Shown: positions 1-10,615, counted from the stretch's first letter. The stretch: DNA of 64,000 nucleotides from Chryseobacterium defluvii (GCF_003634775.1 NZ_RBXB01000003.1:744001-808000); one strand, 5' to 3'. Program-made: numbers and translations. The notes: generated by a model not told the origin, from the sequence alone.

Positions 1-2039
1 TTGAATACATTGAATACATTCAATCCTACTCTGAATTTTGTATTTTCCCAAGAAAGACCGGCGTCAAATTTCACATAATCTGCCATGTCGATCTGTGTGC
101 TTGTACTTGCCCATGCCCATGTGCTTCTGTCAGCAAGATAAGTTCCTCCAAAGCTCAATCCGACCCCTTCTAAAGGTCCGGTGATGAAGGTATAATTCAA
201 CCATCCATTAGCTGTATGTTTTGCGTATCCCGGAACTCTCATTCCTACAGGATTATTTGCAGGGTCATTGGATTCTGTAACAGTATTTTCTGTGAAAGCA
301 TAGTTAAAGATCGCATTGAAGCCTTTTGTTATTTCACCCTTTAAATCAAACTCAATACCTTGTACTCTGGTTTTCCCAAGTACAATAGAGAACTGCTCGT
401 TTGCCGTATTGTTGGGGTCGGCTGTAGTTGCATTCCTCTTCAGGATATTGTAAACAGATAATGTTGTATTCCATTTTCCGCCGAACCAGTCTCTTTTGAT
501 TCCCACTTCCAGGTTATTTCCTGTGATTGGCTTAGCAATTTCTCCGTTTCTGAAGATGGCTGCCTGCGGAACGAATGCCTGATCGTATAACCCGTATACT
601 GATGTATTGGGGTCAATAGAATAACTGATTCCGAAACGGGGTGTTACTTTCTCCGCTTCAGCTTCAGTTCCGTAAGAGTTTTCCTTTACAGTTGTATAGC
701 GGGCAGCAAGGGTAATCCTTAAGGCATCATCAAAGAAACCTAATTCATCCTGTACATACAAACCCGTATAGTTTTGTTCGATAGTTCCATAAGGAGTAGC
801 TCTTTGTACCAAAGGAGTGCTTCCGTCAAATGCAGGATAGCCGTTACTTGGCGGAGTGTAAGTTGTTGAATGGATATTGAATGGTTTTTCGGCAGTATCT
901 AAAGCGCCCCCTTGATTCCAGTCTGCCAAATATTTTTTAGAACCCAAATCTAATCCCGTTAATATTTTATGAGATACAGTTCCTGTTTTTGCATATCCGT
1001 TTAAAAATACTTGTCCGAACTTCATCACATTGCTCGCTTCCCAGAAAAAAAGATTTCTAATCATGTTTCCGTCCGGAGTAAATGTTCCCGGCCAGATATC
1101 ACTACCCATAGTATATTCGTTGATATAGCTTAATTGAGAAGTTAACTTCCAGTTTTCGTTGAATTTGTGCTGTAAATTTACATTGACCGTATGATTATCA
1201 ACGTTAGTAGGAGCAATACCCGGATCGGAAATAGTATAATCAACAGGTTTTGTTCCATATCCGTCAAAGCTGAATACATAGGCGGAACCTACCTCAGACA
1301 TTTTAGCTTTTTGATAGATATATTCTGTAGTTAAAGTGGTTTTTTCAGAAAGATTGATTCTTAAAGAGGGATTAATGATATAGCGGTCATTAAATTCATA
1401 TTTTCTGAAGCTCTTTTTATTTTGTGCCATCAGATTTAATCTGAAGAAAACCTTATCGGTGATTTTAGTATCAATGTCAGCTTCTCCCCTATACATATTG
1501 AAGCTTCCAAGAGTTACTCTTGCAGTACCGTTAAATGAATGTCCCGTTGGCTTTTTAGTCACAATATTATAAATACCGCTTGGTTCACCGTTGGACATTA
1601 AGAAACCGGATGGGCCTTTAATAAATTCAATATGATCTACATAGCTCATGTCTTCACTTAATGGCCCCCAATTGGAAGTAACATTCACCCCATTCATGAA
1701 AGCAGCAGCTCTGGATCCTCTCATGTTTACCCTGGTGTACATATCGCCCCAATGCTCTAATCTTTGTGCTCCTGCAACATTTCTAAGGACACCGTCACTT
1801 AAAGTGGTCACTTGCTGATCTTCCAATGCCCTTGCAGTAATAATTGAAATATTTTGTGGAATTTTGATAAGTTCTTCATCAAGACGAAGAGAAGAGGATC
1901 CATTTTTCTCCACATACTTCTTGTAATATTTTCCGTTGACAACTACTTCTTCAATATCATTCGATTGTATAGTATCCTTTTCTTGTGAGAAAACCACGAT
2001 AGAACCTAACAGAGAGGCACAGATCAGTACATTTTTCAT
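1..2039 (-). CDS. TonB-dependent siderophore receptor (C-terminus cut by window edge)
   Basis: Outer-membrane receptor that would import a ferric siderophore using TonB energy. The ATG is the complement of 2037-2039, and the frame stays open to position 1, giving about 679 residues. A signal peptide of about 19 residues (MKNVLICASLLGSIVVFSQ) is followed by a plug domain with LDEELIKIPQNISIIT and MRGSRAAAFMNGV, then GPSGFLMSNGEPSGIYNIVTK, the typical siderophore-receptor plug end, and a long beta-barrel. The visible end carries the repeated LNVFNVFN motif that normally lies 20-40 residues before the C-terminus, so little is missing. The complement of 2055-2062 reads TATATTTG and may be its -7 element. 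The substrate cannot be read from the sequence. Confidence 0.93.
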   Translation of the reverse strand, partial: MKNVLICASLLGSIVVFSQEKDTIQSNDIEEVVVNGKYYKKYVEKNGSSSLRLDEELIKIPQNISIITARALEDQQVTTLSDGVLRNVAGAQRLEHWGDMYTRVNMRGSRAAAFMNGVNVTSNWGPLSEDMSYVDHIEFIKGPSGFLMSNGEPSGIYNIVTKKPTGHSFNGTARVTLGSFNMYRGEADIDTKITDKVFFRLNLMAQNKKSFRKYEFNDRYIINPSLRINLSEKTTLTTEYIYQKAKMSEVGSAYVFSFDGYGTKPVDYTISDPGIAPTNVDNHTVNVNLQHKFNENWKLTSQLSYINEYTMGSDIWPGTFTPDGNMIRNLFFWEASNVMKFGQVFLNGYAKTGTVSHKILTGLDLGSKKYLADWNQGGALDTAEKPFNIHSTTYTPPSNGYPAFDGSTPLVQRATPYGTIEQNYTGLYVQDELGFFDDALRITLAARYTTVKENSYGTEAEAEKVTPRFGISYSIDPNTSVYGLYDQAFVPQAAIFRNGEIAKPITGNNLEVGIKRDWFGGKWNTTLSVYNILKRNATTADPNNTANEQFSIVLGKTRVQGIEFDLKGEITKGFNAIFNYAFTENTVTESNDPANNPVGMRVPGYAKHTANGWLNYTFITGPLEGVGLSFGGTYLADRSTWAWASTSTQIDMADYVKFDAGLSWENTKFRVGLNVFNVF

Positions 2040-2140
2040 GAAAACTTTTTTTTGCAAATATATTGTTTTTAATTATTCTAAATAAATAATACAATTGATA
2101 TTTATCATAAAATTATTATACATCAAATAATAATAATAAA

Positions 2141-2165
2141 CCCGCTTCAACATCGTTGAAGCGGG
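2141..2165 (-). terminator. Terminator behind secA
   Basis: An 11-bp perfect inverted repeat (cccgcttcaac / gttgaagcggg) has a 3-nt loop. On the minus strand it is followed by tttattattatta. It lies 26 bp past the secA stop codon. Confidence 0.85.
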
Positions 2166-2190
2166 CTCTATTTTCATATTATGATTCCTC

Positions 2191-5100
2191 CTATGCAGGA
2201 ATTTCTCCTTTATATAAGAAAGAAATTATTTCTTTATTGAGTTTGTCCATCATCTCACTGAATAAATGGAAAGACTCTTGTTTGTAGATAACAAGCGGAT
2301 CTTTCTGCTCATATACAGCTCCTTGTGAAGATCTTCTCAGATCATCCATTTCACGAAGGTGAAGTTTCCAGTTTTCATCGATAATAGCTAACGTAATATT
2401 CTTTTCAAAATCATTGATTAAGCTTTCACAATGTGTTTCATAAGCCTCTTTCAGATCAGTAACAATCGTCATTGTTTTATGACCGTCCGTGAAAGGAACC
2501 TGGATCATTTTAAACATTGAGCCCTGATTCTGGTAAACATTCTCAATAATAGGGAATGATTTTTCCTTTAAAAGGTTCAGCTTCATCTGGTAATCTTCCT
2601 GAGCTGCTTTGAAAAGAATATTTGTAAGGTCCTGAATATTTTTATTTTTGAAATCACTTTCGGAAACAGGTGATTCCATGGTGAAGTTCTTGATGATATC
2701 GAATTCAAAATCTTTAAAGTTTCCGGAGGCCTTACCTTTTGCTACAATAGAATTGGAAACATCGAAGATCATGTTTGTGATATCATACTTCAGGTGGTCT
2801 CCGAATAAAGCGTTCTTTCTTCTCTTATAGATCACGTCACGTTGCTTATTCATTACGTCGTCATACTCAAGAAGTCTCTTTCTGATCCCAAAGTTATTCT
2901 CTTCTACTTTTTTCTGTGCTCTTTCAATAGACTTGGTAATCATGGAATGCTGAATAACCTCACCCTCTTTATGCCCCATCCTGTCCATCATCTTAGCAAT
3001 TCTTTCAGAACCGAACAAACGCATCAGATTATCTTCCAAAGAAACATAGAACTGAGAGCTTCCAGGGTCTCCCTGACGTCCTGCTCTACCTCTAAGCTGT
3101 CTGTCCACACGTCTTGAATCGTGTCTTTCTGTACCGATAATAGCTAAACCGCCTGCTTCTTTTACTTCTTTGGTAAGCTTAATATCCGTACCACGACCCG
3201 CCATATTGGTTGCAATCGTTACAACTCCGGGCTGTCCTGCTCCTGCAACAATTTCCGCTTCTTTTTTATGAAGCTTCGCATTCAATACCTGGTGCGGGAT
3301 TTTTCTTAGTTGAAGTGCTCTTGAAAGTAACTGAGAAATTTCAACAGAAGTTGTCCCTACAAGAACAGGCCTTCCTGCTGAGGTTAATTTTTCGATTTCT
3401 TCAATTACTGCATTATATTTTTCTCTGTTAGTTTTATAAACTAAATCTTGTCTGTCATGTCTTAGAATAGGACGGTTAGTAGGAATTACCACAACATCCA
3501 ATTTGTAGATTTCCCAAAGCTCTCCGGCTTCAGTTTCGGCAGTACCAGTCATCCCCGCAAGCTTGTTGTACATACGGAAATAATTCTGAAGTGTAATGGT
3601 TGCGAAAGTTTGGGTTGCTGCCTCGATTTTTACATTCTCCTTAGCTTCAATCGCTTGGTGAAGGCCATCTGAATAACGGCGCCCTTCCATAATACGCCCT
3701 GTCTGCTCATCTACAATTTTTACCTCACCGTCAATGACTACATATTCATCATCCTTTTCGAATAATGTATAAGCCTTTAATAACTGGCTCATGGTGTGAA
3801 CACGCTCGGATTTTTCGGCAAATTCTGCAAAAAGTCTTTCTTTAGCTTCGAACTCCTCTTCTTTGGAAAGGTTTTTAGCTTCCAATTCAGCGATTTCAGT
3901 ACCAATATCCTGAAGAACAAAGAAATTCGGATCTTCATTCCCCTGGGACATGTACTCAATTCCTTTATCTGTAAGATCAACCTGATTGTTTTTCTCCTCG
4001 ATCACAAAATAAAGGTCCTTATCTACGATCGGCATATCACGGTTGTTATCCTGCATGTATTGAGCCTCAACTTTTTGAAGCAACGCCCTGTTTCCGCTTT
4101 CAGACAAAAATTTGATCAATTGTCTGTTTTTTGGAAGACCTCTGTAAGCCTGAAGTAGTTTGAAACCTCCTTCTTTGGTATTTCCGGCAGCGATTAATTT
4201 TTTAGCTTCATTAAAGATTGTAGAAACCGTTCTTTTCTGAATTTCAACAATTCTGTCGATAGAAGGCTTAAGAACATCAAACTCCTGTCTGTCTCCCTGA
4301 GGAACAGGCCCGGAAATAATCAATGGTGTTCTTGCATCATCTACCAATACAGAATCCACCTCATCAACAATGGCAAAGTTTAATTCTCTTTGTACTAATT
4401 CTGATGGTGAAGTTACCATGTTGTCTCTCAGGTAGTCGAAACCGAATTCGTTGTTCGTTCCGTAAGTAATATCTGAGTTATATGCTTTTCTTCTTCCGTC
4501 TGAGTTCGGTTGGTGATTGTCAATACAATCAATTGACATACCGTGGAATTGGTAAAGAGGTCCCATCCAAGCGGAGTCCCTTTTCGCAAGATAGTCATTC
4601 ACCGTTACCACGTGAACACCTCTTCCAGGAAGAGCATTCAGGTAAATAGGCAATGTTCCTACCAGGGTTTTACCTTCTCCGGTTGCCATTTCGGCAATTT
4701 TACCACTGTGAAGGATAACCCCACCAATAAACTGAACATCATAGTGAACCATATCCCAAACTACAGGAGTTCCTGCAGCATCCCATGAGTTTTTCCAAAC
4801 AGCTGTATCACCCTGAATTTCAACGAAATCTTTAGTTGCAGCCAATTCTCTGTCCCAATCGGTTGCCTTTACGCGGATTTCTCCGTTTTCAGCCCACCTT
4901 CTTGCTGTTTCTTTTACTAAAGCAAAAGCTTCAGGGAGAGTCTGGCTAAGAACTTTCTCTTCAATTTCGTAGGATTCTTTTTTCAGAGATTCAATCTTTG
5001 AGAAAAGGGCTTCTTTTTCATCAACATTAGTTGAGTTTTTGATCTGCTCCTTTATCTGTTCTATCTGGTCTGTTATTTTGCTGGTAGCTGATTTTATGTT

Positions 5101-5262
5101 TTCTTTAAATTCAGCGGTTTTTTCTCTTAAACCATCATCAGACAATTGCTGAATACCAGGTTCAACAGCTTTGATTTTTGTTACAACTTTTTTTACTTCT
5201 TTTAGGTCCTGCGCTTTCTTGTCTCCCAAAAACCCTTTAAGAACTTTGTTTAAAAAACTCAT
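2191..5262 (-). CDS. secA: Preprotein translocase ATPase SecA
   Basis: Motor ATPase that pushes unfolded preproteins through SecYEG. From the chosen start the protein is 1023 residues. It shows MATGEGKT (Walker A), [17 protein letters not shown] (Walker B and start of the preprotein-binding region), [15 protein letters not shown] and [16 protein letters not shown]. An extra Lys/Glu-rich segment follows the first 50 residues, as in other Bacteroidota SecA. The ATG at 5262 ([13 protein letters not shown]) is preferred over the in-frame TTG 21 bp upstream. The protein ends at FLYKGEIPA and has no C-terminal CxCxSGxxxxxC/H metal-binding tail. It is a single-gene unit with its own terminator. Confidence 0.98.
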   Translation of the reverse strand: MSFLNKVLKGFLGDKKAQDLKEVKKVVTKIKAVEPGIQQLSDDGLREKTAEFKENIKSATSKITDQIEQIKEQIKNSTNVDEKEALFSKIESLKKESYEIEEKVLSQTLPEAFALVKETARRWAENGEIRVKATDWDRELAATKDFVEIQGDTAVWKNSWDAAGTPVVWDMVHYDVQFIGGVILHSGKIAEMATGEGKTLVGTLPIYLNALPGRGVHVVTVNDYLAKRDSAWMGPLYQFHGMSIDCIDNHQPNSDGRRKAYNSDITYGTNNEFGFDYLRDNMVTSPSELVQRELNFAIVDEVDSVLVDDARTPLIISGPVPQGDRQEFDVLKPSIDRIVEIQKRTVSTIFNEAKKLIAAGNTKEGGFKLLQAYRGLPKNRQLIKFLSESGNRALLQKVEAQYMQDNNRDMPIVDKDLYFVIEEKNNQVDLTDKGIEYMSQGNEDPNFFVLQDIGTEIAELEAKNLSKEEEFEAKERLFAEFAEKSERVHTMSQLLKAYTLFEKDDEYVVIDGEVKIVDEQTGRIMEGRRYSDGLHQAIEAKENVKIEAATQTFATITLQNYFRMYNKLAGMTGTAETEAGELWEIYKLDVVVIPTNRPILRHDRQDLVYKTNREKYNAVIEEIEKLTSAGRPVLVGTTSVEISQLLSRALQLRKIPHQVLNAKLHKKEAEIVAGAGQPGVVTIATNMAGRGTDIKLTKEVKEAGGLAIIGTERHDSRRVDRQLRGRAGRQGDPGSSQFYVSLEDNLMRLFGSERIAKMMDRMGHKEGEVIQHSMITKSIERAQKKVEENNFGIRKRLLEYDDVMNKQRDVIYKRRKNALFGDHLKYDITNMIFDVSNSIVAKGKASGNFKDFEFDIIKNFTMESPVSESDFKNKNIQDLTNILFKAAQEDYQMKLNLLKEKSFPIIENVYQNQGSMFKMIQVPFTDGHKTMTIVTDLKEAYETHCESLINDFEKNITLAIIDENWKLHLREMDDLRRSSQGAVYEQKDPLVIYKQESFHLFSEMMDKLNKEIISFLYKGEIPA

Positions 5263-5338
5263 AAAATTTTGATTTAAGCCCAAAACTTCAGTTCTGAGCG
5301 TTTTTAATTAATACACTTGATGTGTTATGATATATCTA

Positions 5339-5369
5339 AAAAGCTCTAAGCACATTGCCTAAAGCTTTT
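5339..5369 (-). terminator. Probable terminator behind the DUF2795 gene
   Basis: Two 14-nt arms pair around a 3-nt loop. In the minus-strand RNA the two imperfect positions become G-U pairs, and the 3' arm ends in TTTT. It lies 9 bp past the DUF2795 stop codon. Confidence 0.6.
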
Positions 5370-5377
5370 AGCTGTTT

Positions 5378-5599
5378 TTAGTATTCGTCCTCATTCCAAA
5401 GGAAATCCTCATCCGTTGGATAGTCACTCCAGACTTCTTCAATGGATTCATAAATCTCTCCTTCATCCTCAATTGCCTGAAGGTTTTCCACAACTTCCAT
5501 AGGTGCACCAGTTCTGATTGCATAATCAATAAGCTCTGCTTTTGTCATTGGCCAAGGTGCGTCACTTAAATATGAAGCTAATTCTAATGTCCAGTACAT
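5378..5599 (-). CDS. DUF2795 domain protein
   Basis: A small acidic protein of 73 residues. The core MYWTLELASYLSDAPWPMTKAELIDYAIRTGAP matches the DUF2795 family as I remember it, a small helical domain common in Bacteroidota and Actinobacteria with no settled role. The C-terminal half is Asp/Glu-rich (SIEEVWSDYPTDEDFLWNEDEY). It has no signal peptide or membrane segment, so it should be cytoplasmic. The complement of 5617-5624 reads TACTTTTG, a -7-like element 18 bp before the start. It sits between secA and an epimerase on the same strand, but terminators suggest it is transcribed alone. Confidence 0.88.
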   Translation of the reverse strand: MYWTLELASYLSDAPWPMTKAELIDYAIRTGAPMEVVENLQAIEDEGEIYESIEEVWSDYPTDEDFLWNEDEY

Positions 5600-5739
5600 A
5601 ATTTTCTAATTTTTTGCAAAAGTATAAAAATAGGTTATAAAATAAACTTTTTTATGCTTGATTTTCAATTCTTTTTATTAATTTTTATTTGTTTTGTGTC
5701 ATAGTAAGGATTATCACTATGTCAGCAACATTCTCGATG

Positions 5740-6762
5740 TCATTTTCTCAAAAACCATTCCACAAATTTTTTTATGCCATTTTGGAAGTGGGTGTCTGGT
5801 TGGTAGCCGATTAAAGTTCTTGCTTTTGTAATATCGGCATTGGTTTTCTGGACATCTCCGGGTTGCAGGGGCAATATTTTTTTAGTGGTCGTTTTGTCAA
5901 GAGTATTTTCAATGGTAGATAGCATTTCAGATAAATTAATCACTTCGCTTTCCCCAAGATTAATAATTTCATACACATCGGAATGATTCTCTAAATAACC
6001 GATAGATTTGGTAATTCCGTCAATAATGTCATCAATGTAAGTATAGTCTCGTGCTGTAGTTCCATCCCCATAAAAAGGGATTTCCTTATTTTCAGCGATA
6101 AGCTTTGTAAACTTATGTATTGCTAAATCCGGCCTTTGTCTTGGTCCGTAAACGGTAAAAAATCTAAGCTGGATCATATCCACATTATACAACTGATGAT
6201 AAACATGGCCAAGAATTTCTCCGCATTTTTTTGTTGCGGCATAGGGAGAGATCGGATGATCTACATTATCGGTTTCAGCAAAAGGAATCTTTTCATTGTT
6301 TCCATAAACGCTTGAAGATGAAGCGCAAATAAATTTTTTAATACCATGTTCCTTACATAATTCCCAGAGATTCATAGTTCCCCGGATATTCACTTCCTCA
6401 TATTCCAGAGGCCTTTCAATGGAGGGACGAACGCCTGCAAGAGCTGCCAAATGGATAACCAGATCAATTTTATGGTTTGTAAAAATTTTATCCATTCCTT
6501 TTTTATCCCGGATATCCTGATAATAAAGGGTATAATTGCTGGATTTGGAAATAAAAATAAGCTTTTCAATGTCCGTTTCCTTATCTGAGAATTCAAAGTC
6601 AGAGGGCCTTCCGACGGATTCTAAAGTATTTTTAATTTTTATCTGGTAACTGTAAAAATCATCAAAATTGTCAATGTTTATGACAGAATGTCCATTTTTC
6701 AATAATTGCTCTACTAAGTGGGAACCAATGAAGCCGCTTCCGCCGGTTACAAGATAATTCAT
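5740..6762 (-). CDS. NAD-dependent nucleotide-sugar epimerase/dehydratase
   Basis: Extended short-chain dehydrogenase of 340 residues, closest by eye to UDP-glucuronate 4-epimerase and related sugar-nucleotide epimerases used for surface polysaccharides. The Rossmann glycine motif TGGSGFIGSHL is at the N-terminus, SSSSVYG supplies the catalytic Ser/Thr region, and SPYAATKK the Tyr-x3-Lys pair. RFFTVYGPRQRPD and YTYIDDIIDGI are family hallmarks of the C-terminal half. The ATG at 6762 (MNYLVTGG) is chosen over an in-frame TTG seven codons upstream because it starts directly at the first beta strand. No other polysaccharide genes flank it, so the exact substrate is unknown. Confidence 0.9.
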   Translation of the reverse strand: MNYLVTGGSGFIGSHLVEQLLKNGHSVINIDNFDDFYSYQIKIKNTLESVGRPSDFEFSDKETDIEKLIFISKSSNYTLYYQDIRDKKGMDKIFTNHKIDLVIHLAALAGVRPSIERPLEYEEVNIRGTMNLWELCKEHGIKKFICASSSSVYGNNEKIPFAETDNVDHPISPYAATKKCGEILGHVYHQLYNVDMIQLRFFTVYGPRQRPDLAIHKFTKLIAENKEIPFYGDGTTARDYTYIDDIIDGITKSIGYLENHSDVYEIINLGESEVINLSEMLSTIENTLDKTTTKKILPLQPGDVQKTNADITKARTLIGYQPDTHFQNGIKKFVEWFLRK

Positions 6763-6839
6763 TTGTTGATTTTTAATGGACAAATTTATTAAAATACTTG
6801 GATGCTGTTTTTATACTTTTGTGATAAATTTAAATTAAA

Positions 6840-7898
6840 ATGATCAATTTCCAAAAACTGGTTGCATTGCCTAGAGAAGAAGAGGAAGAATTTACCTTCC
6901 GAGAAATAGAGGAAGGAATCTATTTCAGAGGGCATAATCTGTGGCTTTTGGTAATATCTATGGGTATTGCCTGTATTGGATTAAATATTAACAGTTCCGC
7001 AGCTGTCATTGGAGCGATGCTTATTTCACCACTTATGGGACCGGTAGTAGGAATCGCATTTGGACTTTCAACAGGAAACAGAAGATTGATAAGACTCGGT
7101 ATTTTCAATTGGCTGCTGATGGTTGTGGTAGCTATTTGCTCATCGTTCCTTTATTTTCTTATTTCTCCGTTTCATTCAGAGACTTCATAATTGGAAAGTT
7201 TTAAAACGGCTACTATTTTTGATTGTTTTCTGGCTTTGCTTGGTGGTTTAGCCTGGTTTTTAGGAATTGTAAGAAAAGAAGCGATAAAAGTTATTGCCGG
7301 AGTTGCCGTTTCTACGGCATGCATTCCACCTCTTTGTACAGCAGGGTTTGGGATCGCAAATGGAAATTGGGAGTATTTTTGGGGCGGTTTTTACTTTTAC
7401 CTGATCAATTGTTTTTTTATCGGAATAGGGGCCTGGATATTAAGCCTTGCATTGGGTTACCAAAGATATTATATGGAGAAAAACACTGTAGGCAACCGTA
7501 AAATGTCAGTGTTAATAAGCTTACTTTCCATTATTATATTACTTCCAAGTGTATGGCTCACTAAAAAGAAATGGGACAAAGAGAAATTAAAAGAACGATC
7601 AGAAAACTATATTAACATCATTAAAGAAAGTCATCCTGAACTGGCGATTATCAATTATGAGTCGTTTAAAGAAAAAGGACAGGACTTTTTAAGAATCACA
7701 CTTTTGAATGACAGTGTTACTATAAGCAAAAAAAGATTAGATGAACATAATGATTTAATAAAGGATATTCATTTGATATGGAAGTATTCACCACAGTCAC
7801 AAAATGTGAATAATCCTGAATTACAAAAACTTCAGAGCCAGATTACAGCCCTGAAAGAAGAGTTGGATCATCTTAAGTCTGAGAACAAGATCAAATAA
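6840..7898 (+). pseudogene. DUF389 membrane protein gene interrupted by an in-frame TAA
   Basis: Positions 6840-7187 encode the N-terminal part of a DUF389 integral membrane protein (VIGAMLISPLMGPVVGIAFGLS is the family hallmark). A TAA at 7188-7190 ends it, and the same frame continues without a gap from TTG 7191 to 7898 with the rest of the domain (GGLAWFLGIVRKEAIKVIAG, ACIPPLCTAGFGIANG). The stop sits where intact relatives, as I recall them, read ISPFHSETSE, so a single GAA-to-TAA change explains it. The C-terminal part adds a soluble tail ending in a short coiled coil. Either the gene is inactivated, the base is a sequencing error, or the TAATTG junction allows weak reinitiation. A TACTTTTG -7-like element is at 6814-6821. 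Confidence 0.85.
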
Positions 7899-7934
7899 AT
7901 TTAAATTTCTATATTTACTATAAACATAATAATT

Positions 7935-8732
7935 ATGCAGTTTCAAGGGCAAATTTTAAAAATGACCAGCTATGATGCTCAACCGATTCAATATTACCTT
8001 AATCTTTCCGGTGATCTGATCCATATGAACGAGCTATTCGGAAAGGAATTAACGATAAAACACACAGGATTTCAATGTGTGAATTGTGGAGAGAGTAAAC
8101 CTGTTTACCGGATGGGATTCTGCAAAAGCTGTTTTTTCGAAAGCCCTTATGCCAGTGATACCATTATTCGCCCGGAACTTTCCACGGCCCATTTAGGTGT
8201 TGCGGAACGCGACCTGGAGATTGAAAAGGAAATACAGCTACAACCTCATACCGTTTATTTAGCTTATACCGGAGAGGTGAAAGTAGGGGTGACCCGTAAT
8301 ACACAGATCCCGACAAGATGGATTGATCAGGGGGCCACTTTTGCTCTCCCCATTGCAAGAACGGAGAACCGGTATGAAGCAGGAATGATAGAAGTTGCAC
8401 TAAAGCAGCATGTTCCGGATAAAACAAGCTGGAAGAAAATGCTGCAGGATGATCTTGAAGATGAAATAGATTTAGCTGATTTTCAACAAAAAATAAAACA
8501 ATATTTTCCGGAGGATTTCCAGAAATTCTACAGTGAGGGAGAAAATTTGTGGAAATTCGATTATCCTTTTGAAAAACCTGCAAAAGTAAATTCTTTCACA
8601 CTGGATAAAAAACCTGAGTTTACGGGTAGATTAACGGGCATAAAGGGACAGTATCTGGGATTTGAAGGCGGAGATTTCATCAATGTGAGAGGACATGAAG
8701 GATATGTAGTTAGTTTGGATGTAAAAAATTAA
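7935..8732 (+). CDS. DUF2797 domain protein
   Basis: A 265-residue cytoplasmic protein of the DUF2797 family, known mainly from Bacteroidota and Actinobacteria, with no established function. Four cysteines form a zinc-ribbon-like knuckle (C48-x2-C51 and C63-x2-C66). The middle part contains VYLAYTGEVKVGVTRNTQIPTRWIDQGA, which by eye recalls the fold start of GIY-YIG-like domains, but I do not claim nuclease activity. The C-terminal segment from LGFEGGDFINVRG to the stop is duplicated downstream of the next gene at 10529-10615. It is followed 3 bp later by the WG-repeat gene, which appears to have been inserted behind it. Confidence 0.88.
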   Translation: MQFQGQILKMTSYDAQPIQYYLNLSGDLIHMNELFGKELTIKHTGFQCVNCGESKPVYRMGFCKSCFFESPYASDTIIRPELSTAHLGVAERDLEIEKEIQLQPHTVYLAYTGEVKVGVTRNTQIPTRWIDQGATFALPIARTENRYEAGMIEVALKQHVPDKTSWKKMLQDDLEDEIDLADFQQKIKQYFPEDFQKFYSEGENLWKFDYPFEKPAKVNSFTLDKKPEFTGRLTGIKGQYLGFEGGDFINVRGHEGYVVSLDVKN

Positions 8733-8733
8733 T
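8658..8733 (+). repeat. Direct repeat, copy A (3' end of DUF2797 gene)
   Basis: These 76 bp recur at 10541-10616 with two mismatches, both at third codon positions and both silent (AAT/AAC and GTG/GTA). The copy covers the last 24 codons and the stop of the DUF2797 gene. The offset between copies is 1883 bp and encloses the WG-repeat gene. Confidence 0.97.
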
Positions 8734-8735
8734 CA

Positions 8736-10526
8736 ATGTGTAGATTTTTGCTTTTATTTATTCTGCTTTCATGTTCTGGAAATTCACAAAAAATAGCTGG
8801 AAAAGATATTGATTATTTTGAGGCAGATGAAGAAACAGGATGGATACGCGTACTTAATAAGCAAAAAAAATGGGGATTTATAGATAAAGACAGTATTATA
8901 CAGATCCCATTCGAGTATGATTTTATTAATCCCTTTGAAGCAGAGTTAGCATATGCTAAAATAGATGGAAAAGAAGTTTTTATTACGAAGAAGAATGTAA
9001 GAATAAAAGGAGGTTTTGAAGCAATAAATGTTTTTTCTGAAGGACTTGCAGCTGTTAAAAAAAATGGAAAATGGGGATTTATAGATAATGCAGGTAATAT
9101 TGTAATACAAGTGCAGTATGATGAGGTTGATTATTTTAGGCCCAATGGATTATGTGCAGTAACCAAAAACAAAAAGTCCGGATTTATTAATAAGTCTGGA
9201 ATGGAAATTATTCCGGTAGTTTATGATGACGCCTATCAAGAAATGAGAGATCAAAATGTAATTGTTAAAAAAAATAATAAATGGGCTGTTTTTAATAATT
9301 CAGGAAAGCAGCTTTCAGATTTTATTTATGATAGCTTCAAAAGGGCATCTATTTCCGATTTTTCTAAAGATATTTTTACTAGAGATGAATCTACACTATT
9401 CGAAAATGGAGCAGCCTTAGTTGAAATCAATGGGAGGTATGAATTTATAAACACTCAAGCAAAAGCTGCTTTTCCCAACAATAAATTTGACTCGGCAAGC
9501 GTATTTGATACTTTCAAAAATGCCATTGTCAAAAGAAATGGCAAATATGGGATTATAAAACCAGACGGGACCTTTAAAGTTCCTTTAGAATATGATTTCA
9601 TCGATTATTTTGAATCAAATCATGCTTTTTCAGAATATTACAATGCGAGGAAAGGAAAAATTTATTATCTTTTTAATAAAGATTTGAAAAAAATAGGAGA
9701 ATCCTATGAACCTATTTATAATGATTTTTCAAATTCTGTTCCGACTCTTATTTATCAGAACTTAAATAGGAAGTACGGTGTTATTGACTGGCAGGGAAAA
9801 ACACTGGTTCCCTTCGAATATGATAACTTACAAAAAATTGAAAAAACTCCTTTTTTACAGGCAAGAAAAGGTAATTTATATGGACTGATTTCTGAGCAAG
9901 GACAAATTAAAATACCAATACAATATAAAGAGATACTTTCCATCTATGATAAATTCGATGGTGCTGAAAACGGTGGCAAGCTTTTGTTTATTGCAGATGG
10001 AAAAGTGATTGATATAAATAATAATATAGTTATTAAAGGATACCATTCAATAGAGCCTGTTTTTTATAATCATAATAAGCTGATAGTTTCCAGAAATAAG
10101 AAATTTGGAATTATTGATATTAATAAAAAAACTCTTTTACCTTTAGAACATGATGAGATTTCAAATTGGGTAGAGTATGGTCCGGAGAATAGGCACTTTA
10201 TTGTTAGGAATGGCAAATACGGATTAATAGAATATGAAACATTTAAAATAATTATTCCTCCTGTTTATGACATGTTTTGGCAAAGAGAGAACCTGATCTT
10301 TGCAAAAAAAGATGGGAAGGCAGGAATTTTAGATATTAATAATAAAGAAATATGTCCTTTTATTTATGAAGAAGTGAAACCTGACTACTATGGTTTCGGA
10401 ATGAGAAGTAAGGAGAACAAAGTATATGCTAAAAAAGCAGATAATTTTTTCCAAATCGATTTGAAAGGAAACATTATAAAAAAGATTTCTGAAAAAGAGT
10501 ACAAATCTGCTACAAAGCCACATTAA
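8736..10526 (+). CDS. WG-repeat lipoprotein, probably acquired
   Basis: A 596-residue protein starting with a lipoprotein signal (MCRFLLLFILLSCSG, lipidated Cys about residue 13), followed by about ten WG repeats such as WGFIDKDSIIQIPFEYDFI, WGFIDNAGNIVIQVQYDEV and YGVIDWQGKTLVPFEYDNL. WG repeats (KWGxID...IPxxYD) are thought to form a beta-propeller-like or solenoid binding surface, and the ligand is unknown. The gene is visibly richer in AAT/ATA/AAA codons than its neighbours. It is bracketed by two copies of the DUF2797 3' end, which points to insertion at that site. Its last codons run into the downstream copy. Confidence 0.92.
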   Translation: MCRFLLLFILLSCSGNSQKIAGKDIDYFEADEETGWIRVLNKQKKWGFIDKDSIIQIPFEYDFINPFEAELAYAKIDGKEVFITKKNVRIKGGFEAINVFSEGLAAVKKNGKWGFIDNAGNIVIQVQYDEVDYFRPNGLCAVTKNKKSGFINKSGMEIIPVVYDDAYQEMRDQNVIVKKNNKWAVFNNSGKQLSDFIYDSFKRASISDFSKDIFTRDESTLFENGAALVEINGRYEFINTQAKAAFPNNKFDSASVFDTFKNAIVKRNGKYGIIKPDGTFKVPLEYDFIDYFESNHAFSEYYNARKGKIYYLFNKDLKKIGESYEPIYNDFSNSVPTLIYQNLNRKYGVIDWQGKTLVPFEYDNLQKIEKTPFLQARKGNLYGLISEQGQIKIPIQYKEILSIYDKFDGAENGGKLLFIADGKVIDINNNIVIKGYHSIEPVFYNHNKLIVSRNKKFGIIDINKKTLLPLEHDEISNWVEYGPENRHFIVRNGKYGLIEYETFKIIIPPVYDMFWQRENLIFAKKDGKAGILDINNKEICPFIYEEVKPDYYGFGMRSKENKVYAKKADNFFQIDLKGNIIKKISEKEYKSATKPH

Positions 10527-10528
10527 AA

Positions 10529-10615
10529 AAGAAATACCTCGGATTTGAAGGCGGAGATTTCATCAACGTAAGAGGACATGAAGGATATGTAGTTAGTTTG
10601 GATGTAAAAAATTAA
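10529..10615 (+). pseudogene. Detached C-terminal fragment of a DUF2797 gene
   Basis: After the WG gene stop, one frame reads KKYLGFEGGDFINVRG and continues exactly as in the intact DUF2797 gene to the same stop codon, TAA at 10613-10615. There is no start codon or upstream part. The two base differences from the intact copy are silent, and the residues before the identical block differ (KK here, GQ in the intact gene). This suggests the fragment comes from a diverged allele rather than from a simple local duplication. Confidence 0.9.
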
